From assembly GCA_014634225.1 (NCBI GenBank), contig BLFN01000290.1:6912665-6940164 (forward strand): DNA of 27,500 bases, in the 5' to 3' direction. The position numbers were made by a program, and so were the translations under genes. Source of the DNA: Acropora yongei. Taxonomy: Eukaryota > Cnidaria > Anthozoa > Scleractinia > Acroporidae. Positions within the stretch are counted from its first letter, which is position 1, and every line of letters begins with the position of its first letter. The notes beneath the pieces are model-generated. The model saw only the letters and a program-made list of their open reading frames with translations. It was not told where the DNA came from and did no database searches. Shown here in pieces: positions 18,492 to 25,139 of the stretch.

Positions 18492-19520
18492 ATGTCGGAA
18501 GGCGAAACCCGGAGCATGACCTTGATGAGTAATGGGGCCCTCAAAGAATTTCCCAACAATCATGCCAGAGATTTCACCATTCGATTGGCCGAACGCGTGG
18601 TGTTATCGGAAGAATGGGGTGTGACACTCTACTCCATCGTATGGCATAACGACGTGTCGAGTTCGCTTCATTCCAAATCGACTTTCACCGCCGACAAGGT
18701 TTTATTGAGACAACGGTTTCCTACTCATTACACCAGCACCACCAGCAGTACCACCAAGAAATTCGTCAATCATGACGTGTCCGTCACCGTCAAAGATATT
18801 CTGAATTTTAACACGAGGAGTGGCATGGATATGTTGCGCTCTGTGCTGAACATGTCCCAAAACAAGTATGCAGCCATCGCCAATCCGTCCGGATGGGAAA
18901 AACCCGAACGTGCCAAGAATGGGTTGCTCTTCAATCAAGACATCGTCATCCACAATCCCGGCTACGTACGAATCAACGGAAGAAATGGCAAGAATCAGGT
19001 GGCTGGGGTGTCCGATCCCTACGTGGACTTTGACACCACCTTCGCTCGCATGTTAGGACTCGTCAGTGTAGACAAGTCCGGGAACCTTCATCTGGGCACC
19101 AATCTATCCGTCTTGGGTGTGAAATCAGACAACAGTTCCGTGGCCAAGTCGGGTGATGTGGTGACTAAAGTGTCGGGGGGTGATTTCGTGCGATTGTCCG
19201 GGTTGGCCGATTATCTGGTCACGGGTATCGACGATCGTTGGGGTGTGGATCAGAGTAATCTGTCGTCGAGTCTCTTACGCGTTTATTGCGACGTATCTCA
19301 ATCGTCTTACATCGGTGGGATCAAAGCGGGGGTCATTTCCGAAGTTCCAGTGGCACCTCGATGGGGTCAACAAGAATATAATCCCAACAACTTGGCTTTC
19401 TACCCATTAGAAAAACGTGCCTTCGTGACCATCAACATCCATTTGGACGATCAAAACGGCAGAACCTTTCATTCCTTGGGTGTGACGTCCGTTGTGTTGA
19501 AATTCAAAAAATTGGCATGA
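18492..19520 (+). CDS. Penton-like minor capsid protein (longest, intact)
   Basis: A 342-residue protein with the Polinton minor capsid layout. N-terminal ALKEFPNNHARDFTIRLAERV leads into LSEEWGVTLYSIVW, the conserved strand set. The C-terminus has LRVYCDVSQSSYIGG, then NLAFYPLEKRAFVTINIHL, DDQNGRTF and a final VVLKFKKLA. This order (Y-C-D, G-G, Y-x-P-L, I-x-I-x-L-D-D-x-G, then a basic hydrophobic end) is the signature of the penton-base-like single-jelly-roll protein that closes five-fold vertices. It is the only unbroken member of the four-gene array, so I take it as the canonical penton. Its stop overlaps the next ATG. Confidence 0.85.
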   Translation: MSEGETRSMTLMSNGALKEFPNNHARDFTIRLAERVVLSEEWGVTLYSIVWHNDVSSSLHSKSTFTADKVLLRQRFPTHYTSTTSSTTKKFVNHDVSVTVKDILNFNTRSGMDMLRSVLNMSQNKYAAIANPSGWEKPERAKNGLLFNQDIVIHNPGYVRINGRNGKNQVAGVSDPYVDFDTTFARMLGLVSVDKSGNLHLGTNLSVLGVKSDNSSVAKSGDVVTKVSGGDFVRLSGLADYLVTGIDDRWGVDQSNLSSSLLRVYCDVSQSSYIGGIKAGVISEVPVAPRWGQQEYNPNNLAFYPLEKRAFVTINIHLDDQNGRTFHSLGVTSVVLKFKKLA

Positions 19521-20044
19521 TGAAAGTGCAAAGGAAACGACGTCTTTTCGATTCGGGAGATGGCGAAGGATTGAGACGTTCTAAACGCATTCGTGCCAAA
19601 TTGGAAAAATTAGAAGATTTACACGAAGAGACGTTGGACGACCTGCAATTGTTGCAAGAGACCGACAACGTACGCCAGATCATCGATCAAGACGAAAATT
19701 ACGAAAGTCGTCGTCTCAGACTCAATCAAGAACACAGACGCATGCAACGCATACGCAAGAGTCTTCACAAGAATCAGATGCAATTCGAAAAAGCCTGTTT
19801 CTTTCACGTGCCAGAAATGCACGGCAAACTACTCGAAGTCCAATTCAAGATAGCACGACATTTGGGTTGGAGATGCCGACCCAGTAATGTCATGGAGAAT
19901 GTGTTACAAGAGACTGCACTCGATGTGGGAAGGGATCGTGTCTTGCTCATTTGTCAAGAACTCTTGGACGACATACAACGACAATGGAAACGTCAACTCA
20001 AAACCATTTTATTTTTACAAAACGTAGGAGAAAATGAGACGTGA
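19517..20044 (+). CDS. Highly charged coiled-coil-like protein, unknown
   Basis: A 175-residue protein beginning MMKVQRKRRLFDSGDGEG. Basic clusters at the N-terminus could serve as a nuclear signal. Residues about 25-95 are Leu/Glu/Arg-rich and very probably helical or coiled. The C-terminal half has GWRCRPSNVMENVLQE and DRVLLICQELLDDIQRQW, again helical. Its ATG overlaps the penton stop by four bases, so it shares the rightward transcription unit. Its last 52 bases overlap the convergent exonuclease-like gene. I do not recognise the family. Confidence 0.6.
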   Translation: MMKVQRKRRLFDSGDGEGLRRSKRIRAKLEKLEDLHEETLDDLQLLQETDNVRQIIDQDENYESRRLRLNQEHRRMQRIRKSLHKNQMQFEKACFFHVPEMHGKLLEVQFKIARHLGWRCRPSNVMENVLQETALDVGRDRVLLICQELLDDIQRQWKRQLKTILFLQNVGENET

Positions 20045-20526
20045 GCCGTGCAATCGGACACCAACATCTTGGGTAAATCTTTGGCTTTGGGACATCCGAA
20101 CGCTTCTAGATTCACACAGGGAATACTCAGATTGTTCAATAGATCCCGTTCCACGTGTCCTCCCTTGTAAGCCACCCTATCATCTCGATCGCGTTTCAAC
20201 ATATCGTACAATTCTTTCACCAACGAAGGTAACCTATCTTGAGAATAACATCCGGTCTCCACCGCTTCTTGACAATAAAAACTGAACCCGTGCACGTTGT
20301 TGGTGGAATACCAACAGGTCACCTTGTCTCGACTGTGTAAGGTATGATAGGACACGTCCGGTCGAAAATGTTTGACGCCACATCGATGCCCCTTCCATCC
20401 TACCGAACACCACCCCAATTCTCGAACCAAAAATCGCGACGTTTCCACTCCCTTGTATTCTTCGTGAATGAAAAACCCCTCCAAGTCAATGACCAGACAC
20501 ACGTTCTTTGGCATCAAATCAGACAT
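19993..20526 (-). CDS. DEDD-exonuclease-like protein
   Basis: A 177-residue protein with a compact RNase-H-like pattern. LVIDLEGFF at about residues 11-19 supplies D-x-E, typical of exonuclease motif I. RELGW follows, then NNVHGFSF, and RVAYKGGHVERDLL at 117-130. NLEAFGCPKAKDL closes the conserved part. I recall this signature (KGG..E..LL, NLE..GCPK) from uncharacterised animal and virus-like proteins; nuclease activity is inferred from the D-x-E and later acidic residues and is not certain. It is short for a full DEDD exonuclease. A TATA box lies 35 bases ahead of its ATG, so it may be an early gene. It is convergent with, and overlaps, the charged protein gene. Confidence 0.6.
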   Translation of the reverse strand: MSDLMPKNVCLVIDLEGFFIHEEYKGVETSRFLVRELGWCSVGWKGHRCGVKHFRPDVSYHTLHSRDKVTCWYSTNNVHGFSFYCQEAVETGCYSQDRLPSLVKELYDMLKRDRDDRVAYKGGHVERDLLNNLSIPCVNLEAFGCPKAKDLPKMLVSDCTAHVSFSPTFCKNKMVLS

Positions 20527-20559
20527 GTTTAATGATCTCTTACACGACTTACATAAAAA

Positions 20560-20567
20560 CTATATAC
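20560..20567 (-). promoter_or_regulatory. TATA box for the exonuclease-like gene
   Basis: The minus strand reads TATATAG about 35 bases ahead of the ATG at 20526. Spacing fits a short 5' leader. Confidence 0.5.
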
Positions 20568-20688
20568 AAGAGGCGCGCGTCAAAAAAAGAAAAATTATGC
20601 CAGCACTTGAACTTAAAAAGAAATCGTGACGAGAATGTAACGCGGAAGCACGCGTACAAAATACGTGACTTTTTCTTCAAAAGGCAAG

Positions 20689-21336
20689 TCATAGAACGCT
20701 TTCCAAAGTATGAACTGGTGTGACGGGAATCGAGCTCGACACCACAGGCTGAAAGCTAGATATCTCCCCAGGTTCGTCATGGGAATCAAATGAAGAACCA
20801 GCCACGGGTTCCTCACCCTCTCCTCCTTCTGGTTCTGTGCTGGTGGAGGCTGTTCTGACGTCTCCATTTTTTTTGCTTTTTTTGATTTTCTTTTTCTTTT
20901 CGACAACCACTTCTTCCTCAGTGACTACTTTCTTCTTTTTGGGTTGAGGAGTCTTCTTTTTTGGAATGTCTTCCTCGTCTTCTTCAAAACTCAATTGACG
21001 TTTGGTCGCTTTTTTTTTCTTCGATTTCTGTTTCACTTCCTTCTCAGTATCATCAGACTCTTCAACATCCCCAAACACATGCGGCCTAACTGACGGGGTA
21101 TTATACGCAGCCAACAAAAAACACGCCGTACGAATCGCTGGATCCGACCAGTCGCTCTGAGCCAAGGTGTATTCGACCTTACTGGAATCGACGGCCTGTA
21201 ATAATTTGGCATAAGGTTGACAGCTGAACCACTCGTTAAGTGCAATCGTAAATCGGGTCAAATGTGGTTTCACCTTCGATTCCAACGCATCCACCAATTG
21301 ATGTTTCTTAATCGATGCGATCAGTTCGTCTGCCAT
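20689..21336 (-). CDS. Lys/Glu-rich nuclear-type protein, unknown
   Basis: The frame is open from ATG 21351 and has a second ATG at 21336 (MADELIASIKKHQLVD), which I prefer; 215 residues. The N-terminal 95 residues look folded and helical, with conserved-looking WF, YAKLLQAV and YNTPSVRP. The rest is low complexity: acidic stretches alternate with Lys runs (SKKKKATKRQ, PKKKKVV, EKKKKIKKSKK) and a Ser/Thr/Pro-rich end. Several nuclear-localisation-like clusters are present. A splice-donor-like GTGAGC directly follows the first ATG-GAG. No domain is recognised. Confidence 0.6.
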   Translation of the reverse strand: MADELIASIKKHQLVDALESKVKPHLTRFTIALNEWFSCQPYAKLLQAVDSSKVEYTLAQSDWSDPAIRTACFLLAAYNTPSVRPHVFGDVEESDDTEKEVKQKSKKKKATKRQLSFEEDEEDIPKKKTPQPKKKKVVTEEEVVVEKKKKIKKSKKNGDVRTASTSTEPEGGEGEEPVAGSSFDSHDEPGEISSFQPVVSSSIPVTPVHTLESVL

Positions 21337-21418
21337 GCTGCTCACCTCCAAAATGAATCACACAACGAAAAAAGGGAGGACCTTATGTCTTTTTTTTCGG
21401 AAAAAAAAACAAGTTACA

Positions 21419-21847
21419 TCACTTGACGTACACCGTTTGCCAATCAGACCCGTTCTCTCTGGACCATCTCTGTACCTTGTCGTACATTTTTCCTCCCTTC
21501 ACAAAATCGTCTAAGGATAAGGAATAAAACACCAATGTCATGCCTTTAGAAAGGCAAGATTCAAAATCATCACTGTCACCTTTCTCTTCTTCTCGGATTC
21601 CCATAGAATCAAACACATAATTCAAGACCGTCTCCGCTTCGTTATGAGAAAAAGGTCCCACATGTAAATGATAACGACGCTCGTCGTCTCCTTTGAACAA
21701 CGCATACGAATACATTCTCTTGTTTTCCAAAGCATCCGCTAATTCTATTTCGAACACCGTCACATCGATCTTCTCCATGGCTTTGGGTAAATGACAATGC
21801 AAGACAGAGCCGTGCGCCAAAGGCCATCTCCGTCCCGTCGCCATCAT
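21419..21847 (-). CDS. Unknown 142-residue protein
   Basis: The ORF begins MMATGRRWPLAHGS and continues through AMEKIDVTVFEIELADALENK, RRYHLHVGPFSHNEAETVL, SLDDFVKGGKMYDKVQRW and a C-terminal QTVYVK. It looks like a globular alpha/beta protein; alternating hydrophobic and charged residues support real coding. ATG at 21778 is an alternative start. Two GTGAGT splice-donor-like sites lie upstream at about 21855-21860 and 21934-21939, so the 5' leader could be spliced. I recognise no family. Confidence 0.6.
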   Translation of the reverse strand: MMATGRRWPLAHGSVLHCHLPKAMEKIDVTVFEIELADALENKRMYSYALFKGDDERRYHLHVGPFSHNEAETVLNYVFDSMGIREEEKGDSDDFESCLSKGMTLVFYSLSLDDFVKGGKMYDKVQRWSRENGSDWQTVYVK

Positions 21848-21957
21848 GTTGTCTACTCACCCCTTCCAAAACAAAAGAGACAGTACGATGCCGGCACACA
21901 CATGTGGTAAAACACTCACTACGCGCATGCGTAACTCACCTTTTTTCCAGTGACTCC

Positions 21958-21970
21958 TTTATTTAAAAAA
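21958..21970 (+). promoter_or_regulatory. TATA-like box for the bZIP-like gene
   Basis: TTTATTTAAAAAA lies about 35-45 bases ahead of ATG 22004 on the plus strand. It follows a pyrimidine tract ending in CAG, which might instead be a splice acceptor. Confidence 0.4.
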
Positions 21971-22003
21971 CACACATCTTTCGCCCCTGAAAAAAAGAAC
22001 ATC

Positions 22004-22675
22004 ATGAAAGGACTTGTGCCCTACGCTTCATTTCCCTTCGCTCACAACATGTTAACTCGACTCGCTTGCATTTTAAGACGACTTCATCGCATCACTCAAA
22101 ATCTTCTCCGACTCAAAAACGGACAACGCCATGCCATACGACACCTCTGGCACGTGGAAATTTCACGTGGCATACGCGTGAATTCAAGTGGTGACATTCA
22201 AGTACCGGGAAAAATCTCTCATTCTTCACCAGACGTCGACATGGAACAGAAGAGCAAAGATAAGTCACATCTCAACAAACTCGAACGCAATCGATACCAC
22301 CGTTTGAAAAAAGATCCCGTTTACAAAGCCAAACGACGTCTGGCTAAAATCGATTACACCATCCGTCAACTGACCAAAGAACGACAGTGGATCTTACGCG
22401 ATCTGCACGAAGCCGTCACGCGTAACGTCGAACAACCAGTGCCTTCACTGTTACCAGAACCAGTACCCGTGACGTCGGCCACCCACCAACAAGAGAACCT
22501 ACAAATGACCTCCGTCAAACAAGAGACGTCTCATTTCAATGATTGGGAACTCGACTTGGACGCCTGGGAATCCATCCTCGCCTCCCTGTTTCCAGAAAGA
22601 CATGGCGACGGCAGCCTTGGACACCACATTGACGTGTCCGTTCCATCAAACACCCCTGATCCACAAAACCAGTGA
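22004..22675 (+). CDS. bZIP-like basic/acidic protein, possible transcription regulator
   Basis: I start at ATG 22004 (MKGLVPYASFPFAHN); the frame is open further up without better support. Of 223 residues, the middle (about 85-130) has KLERNRYHRLKKDPVYKAKRR followed by a leucine/isoleucine-spaced helix (IDYTIRQLTKERQWILRDL), similar to a basic region plus short zipper. The C-terminal part has NDWELDLDAWESILASLF, an acidic-hydrophobic helix like activation domains. A regulatory role is inferred from this combination. Its 3' end overlaps the GRF gene by 74 bases in another frame. Confidence 0.55.
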   Translation: MKGLVPYASFPFAHNMLTRLACILRRLHRITQNLLRLKNGQRHAIRHLWHVEISRGIRVNSSGDIQVPGKISHSSPDVDMEQKSKDKSHLNKLERNRYHRLKKDPVYKAKRRLAKIDYTIRQLTKERQWILRDLHEAVTRNVEQPVPSLLPEPVPVTSATHQQENLQMTSVKQETSHFNDWELDLDAWESILASLFPERHGDGSLGHHIDVSVPSNTPDPQNQ

Positions 22676-23682
22676 AAGAACACAGTTCCCTTACGTCAAA
22701 TGCGAACTGGATAGAGATTGTCCCCTCTTCTGTAAAGACGATCCGGATTCATTGACTCAATTCATGACCATTCTCCACACTCAGACCGATCCCACCTGGT
22801 TTCAAGATTGGAATCTCATTTGCGACTGCGGCTACGTGGCCACCACCGGACTCTGCAAAGACCCCGCCAAAAAAAATTACGGACGAGCTTACGTCACCTG
22901 CAACAACGCCAATCAAGACAACAAGTGTGTGTTCTTCCACTGGTTAGACAAACCCAAAAAGAAAAAACGTCCGCAAGGTGTCATCACAGGCATTCAACCC
23001 ATTCCATGGTATCTCAAGACTCACAATGTCAAATCCTACGGAGGAAATACCATCCAAACCCCATTCAGAAAGGAGACTATGGCGAGTCCTAGTCAGGGAC
23101 GATCTAGCCAACAGACGAGTCCTAGGACGAATCCATCTAGAGACGTTGCGAGCCAGAGGATGTCAACTCTTCCAATGGCACCAAGACTTCAAGAACCCCC
23201 CGTGGTTAGTCGGTATCCTACTGTTCGAACGACCGGTACCCGAGGGGATTGTATCTGATTTCATTCAACCCATCCCAGGTGTCTACGATTCAGACGACGT
23301 GCAACACCAACAACTGCAAGCGCGTCACGTCCCCGAAAACATGCCCTTCATTCTCAGAGAAACCAACCACATTGCCGAACGCGTATGGCATGCCATCATC
23401 CCTCGACACAGATACTCCATCATGCCGCTCGTCAAACTCAAACCAGACATGATGACCTCTTGTAATCTCGACAAGATCCTCATCTATCAAGACAAAGATC
23501 CAGAGTACCTTCACGTCATATTCGTCTGTCTCGAAAAATCAGACGAATGGAGCATCTGTGCCGACATCTTACGAACTCATCCTCTCATCTGTTTACCTTC
23601 TGTCGATCATCACTACGATGTCGATCAAGACGAACGCTGTAAAAATCCATTGAATCTCAAAATCTCTAACATGTCTTTGTAA
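22602..23682 (+). pseudogene. GRF-type zinc-finger protein, frameshifted
   Basis: From ATG 22602 (MATAALDTTLTCPFH) the first frame holds a Cys/His cluster with KCELDRDCPLFC at residues 33-44, and a clear GRF finger: CDCG at 74-77, KKNYGRAYVTC at 90-100 and CVFFHWLD at 109-116. A Lys run and a Pro-rich link follow. Between about 22990 and 23110 the coding character moves to a second frame, open to 23682, which contains ARGCQLFQWHQDF, similar to the end of a second GRF finger, then a globular region without known motifs. GRF fingers bind single-stranded nucleic acid in repair and topoisomerase proteins. AATAAA overlaps the stop codon. The frameshift may be decay or a sequence error. Confidence 0.6.
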
Positions 23683-23687
23683 ATAAA
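23682..23687 (+). terminator. Poly(A) signal AATAAA of the GRF gene
   Basis: AATAAA begins on the last base of the TAA stop codon, giving a very short 3' untranslated region. Confidence 0.55.
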
Positions 23688-23724
23688 AAAACTTTACCCT
23701 TGACGAGTCTAGTCATTTTTAATC

Positions 23725-24075
23725 ATGATTCCCCTGTACGGACTCCAACCCCGATTCGCTTGAGGAGGTGCATTCGATTTTCAAAAAACCTGGAAAAAGA
23801 CAGGGATCGAACTTCATCCTAGAGGTTATCAGTACTTAGGCCCAGGGACTCATCTTAAAGAAAGACTCGCGCGAGGGGATCCCGGCATCAATCGACTCGA
23901 TCGCATTGCCAAGCAACACGACATCGCTTACAGCAAAGCTCAATCTCTACGAGATAAACACAAAGCCGATCGCATGATGGTCAAGCGTCTCGCTGCTCTC
24001 AAAGACAAGACCAACATGGAACGAGGGATTCAAGGTATCATGCAAGCCAAACTTAAAATGGGCATGGGACTCTAA
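23725..24075 (+). pseudogene. Parvovirus-type phospholipase A2 domain protein with one stop
   Basis: The frame begins at ATG 23725, meets TGA at codon 13 (23761-23763) and then stays open to TAA 24075, 116 codons in all. It contains the secreted-type PLA2 core: a calcium loop YLGPGTHL (residues 37-44) and the catalytic HD pair with following Tyr in AKQHDIAY (62-69), then a basic helical tail. This arrangement is that of the unique N-terminal domain of parvovirus VP1, which breaks endosomal membranes during entry. Here it is a separate small gene. A role in membrane breach is inferred. The TGA is probably a CGA-derived Arg codon. Poly(A) signals follow on both strands. Confidence 0.75.
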
Positions 24076-24078
24076 AAA

Positions 24079-24122
24079 AATAAAAAAAACACACACATTT
24101 TTTTTTATCTCAGTCTTTTATT
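24079..24122. terminator. Convergent poly(A) signals
   Basis: AATAAA on the plus strand at 24079-24084 serves the PLA2 gene. AATAAA on the minus strand at 24117-24122 serves the Cys-rich gene that ends at 24133. The 57-base gap thus ends both transcripts. Confidence 0.6.
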
Positions 24123-24132
24123 TCATTTCCGC

Positions 24133-24532
24133 TTAGTCCGATTGACTGCTTTCGTCGTACTCCCCCGCCAACCAAGCATACCATGCATCCGAATGCTTGG
24201 GACAATTCGCCATCGTCTCTTGATTAGGACCACAAGTGCAATTCGCTTCGGCAAACTCATACTCTGTCTTACAAGGCAACATGGACGTACAACCCAGACA
24301 ACGCTTCGTCATCTTCACTTCACACCATCCCGTGTCGAAATTATACATCTTGACGTGAATCACAGAGTAACCTGCACGCACTCACAAAACAACCTTCGTG
24401 CGCAGACGAACCGCACTTGCCGCATTTCACCACACCATCCTCCTTCTTACCTAATTCGCCACACACACCGCACAGCAACATCTCGCAAGAGACTCCCTCA
24501 CACGACGATGAGGTACACTCGTTCTTTGGCAC
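24133..24532 (-). pseudogene. PHD-like Cys-rich zinc-binding protein in two frames
   Basis: The upstream part (24532-24341) has CGVC, KCGKC and HEGC in the order and spacing of a PHD or RING-type cross-brace finger. The second part (24381-24133) is in another frame and has WCEVKMTKRCLGC, CTCG and a neutral acidic tail. The first frame has no ATG; it begins just after a pyrimidine tract ending in TTTAG on the minus strand, as an internal exon would. The frames overlap at 24341-24381, where a GTGAGT and a GTGCAG sit 8 bases apart. It could be one gene joined by splicing or frameshift, or two remnants. It probably binds zinc; chromatin or host-protein binding is a guess. Confidence 0.5.
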
Positions 24533-24556
24533 TAAAGAAGAATCCTAAGAAAAAGT

Positions 24557-24564
24557 AAAAAAAA
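24557..24564 (-). terminator. T8 Pol III terminator
   Basis: Eight consecutive T on the minus strand lie ten bases downstream of the tRNA-like gene's 3' stem. Confidence 0.6.
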
Positions 24565-24574
24565 GCATATGAGG

Positions 24575-24671
24575 CTCCCCTGTGGCGATTTGAACCCGCG
24601 ACCCTTTCGTCAACTCCACGTCACCTCACGCGAATTGTTGACAATGCTCTACCAGACTGAGCTAGAGGGAG
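24575..24671 (-). ncRNA. tRNA-like Pol III gene, VA-RNA-like
   Basis: The minus strand shows an A box (TAGCTCAGTCTGG, 24652-24664) and a B box (GGGTTCAAATC, 24587-24597). The ends pair as an acceptor-like stem (CTCCCTC with AGGGGAG). A D-arm GCTC/GAGC and an eight-pair central stem (TTGTCAAC with GTTGACGA) with a 22-base loop can be drawn. A run of eight T (24557-24564 on the minus strand) follows ten bases after the stem, a good Pol III terminator. It is not a normal tRNA: there is no U33 in a seven-base anticodon loop and the T stem is imperfect. Internal A/B boxes with an extended central hairpin recall adenovirus VA RNAs. A decayed tRNA with an intron is the alternative. Confidence 0.6.
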
Positions 24672-24719
24672 TCAGACAGAAAACATACAAAAAAAAAACA
24701 TGTTTTTATTATAGTTTTT

Positions 24720-24896
24720 TTACAAATAAGATTGAATCAAAAACGACGTGACTTCCTTTTGCAAGTCTAGCAATCCTTCATCTATGAAAATACGACCATA
24801 CTCGTTTAATAACTGCAAACGATCAAAAAAACGACGATTGGCACGTGTGGCAACATCCAAATCGACACGAGTATTCCTCTTCAAACGCTCCAACTA
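24720..24896 (-). CDS. Probable internal exon of the right-end leftward gene
   Basis: The frame has no Met. It reads LERLKRNTRVDLDVATRANRRFFD..., a charged helical segment, to TAA at 24720-24722. Directly upstream on the minus strand is TTTTTTTTCTGTAG, an excellent splice acceptor. It is in the same frame as the ORF at 25139-24915. I see no strong donor in that ORF, so splicing is suggested rather than shown; decay of a single gene by two stops is the alternative. Confidence 0.4.
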
Positions 24897-24914
24897 CAGA
24901 AAAAAAAGAAAACA

Positions 24915-25139
24915 CTAATCTTCATCATTCATGTCCAAAAAATCTAACTCGATGTTCGGGTAACGAAAAAAATCTTCCACATCCCGCAAACTACTACATA
25001 ACATCTGATGTTCTGCTGTTCCTTTATCGTACCAACGCAGCATGCGTTTCATCACCAATGCCACATCCACAATGTCTGTAGCATGATCTTTTGCCATTTC
25101 AAGTCGTGCCTTCATCTCGTCACATAGAAGTGCCAGCAC
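24915..25139 (-). CDS. Right-terminal small helical protein or first exon
   Basis: A 74-residue ORF from ATG 25139 (MLALLCDEMKARLEMAK) with VDVALVMKRMLRWYD, DVEDFFRYPNIELDFLDM and an acidic end. It is the last frame of viral style before the AT-rich flank and is read inward from the right end. The stop is followed by a pyrimidine-rich stretch and splice acceptor 18 bases on. No family is recognised. Confidence 0.5.
   Translation of the reverse strand: MLALLCDEMKARLEMAKDHATDIVDVALVMKRMLRWYDKGTAEHQMLCSSLRDVEDFFRYPNIELDFLDMNDED

Larger units (their letters stand above)
5106..25139. mobile_element. Integrated Polinton/adintovirus-like element (approximate limits)
   Basis: The stretch is dense in genes and clearly different in base and codon use from the AT-rich flanks. 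It carries protein-primed DNA polymerase B, packaging ATPase, adenain-like protease, double-jelly-roll major capsid protein and penton-like protein, the hallmark set of Polintons, adintoviruses and adenovirus relatives. The limits given are the outermost credible viral ORFs; true ends may lie somewhat outside. I compared about 150 bases outside each end by eye and saw no terminal inverted repeat or target duplication, and no ORF reads as a retroviral-type integrase. Many genes carry stops or frameshifts, so this is a fossil or degraded copy rather than an intact virus. Confidence 0.88.

Noticed and set aside
24142..24558. 138-residue plus-strand ORF
   Set aside because: It is opposite the Cys-rich gene; the Cys spacing on the minus strand is far more convincing.
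24575..24671. Ordinary functional tRNA
   Set aside because: A and B boxes are good, but there is no seven-base anticodon loop with U33 and the T stem is imperfect, so I call it tRNA-like.
24569..24751. Plus-strand ORF of 60 residues
   Set aside because: It crosses the tRNA-like gene; its Asp-Leu-Asn-Pro-Arg start is what a reversed T arm always encodes.
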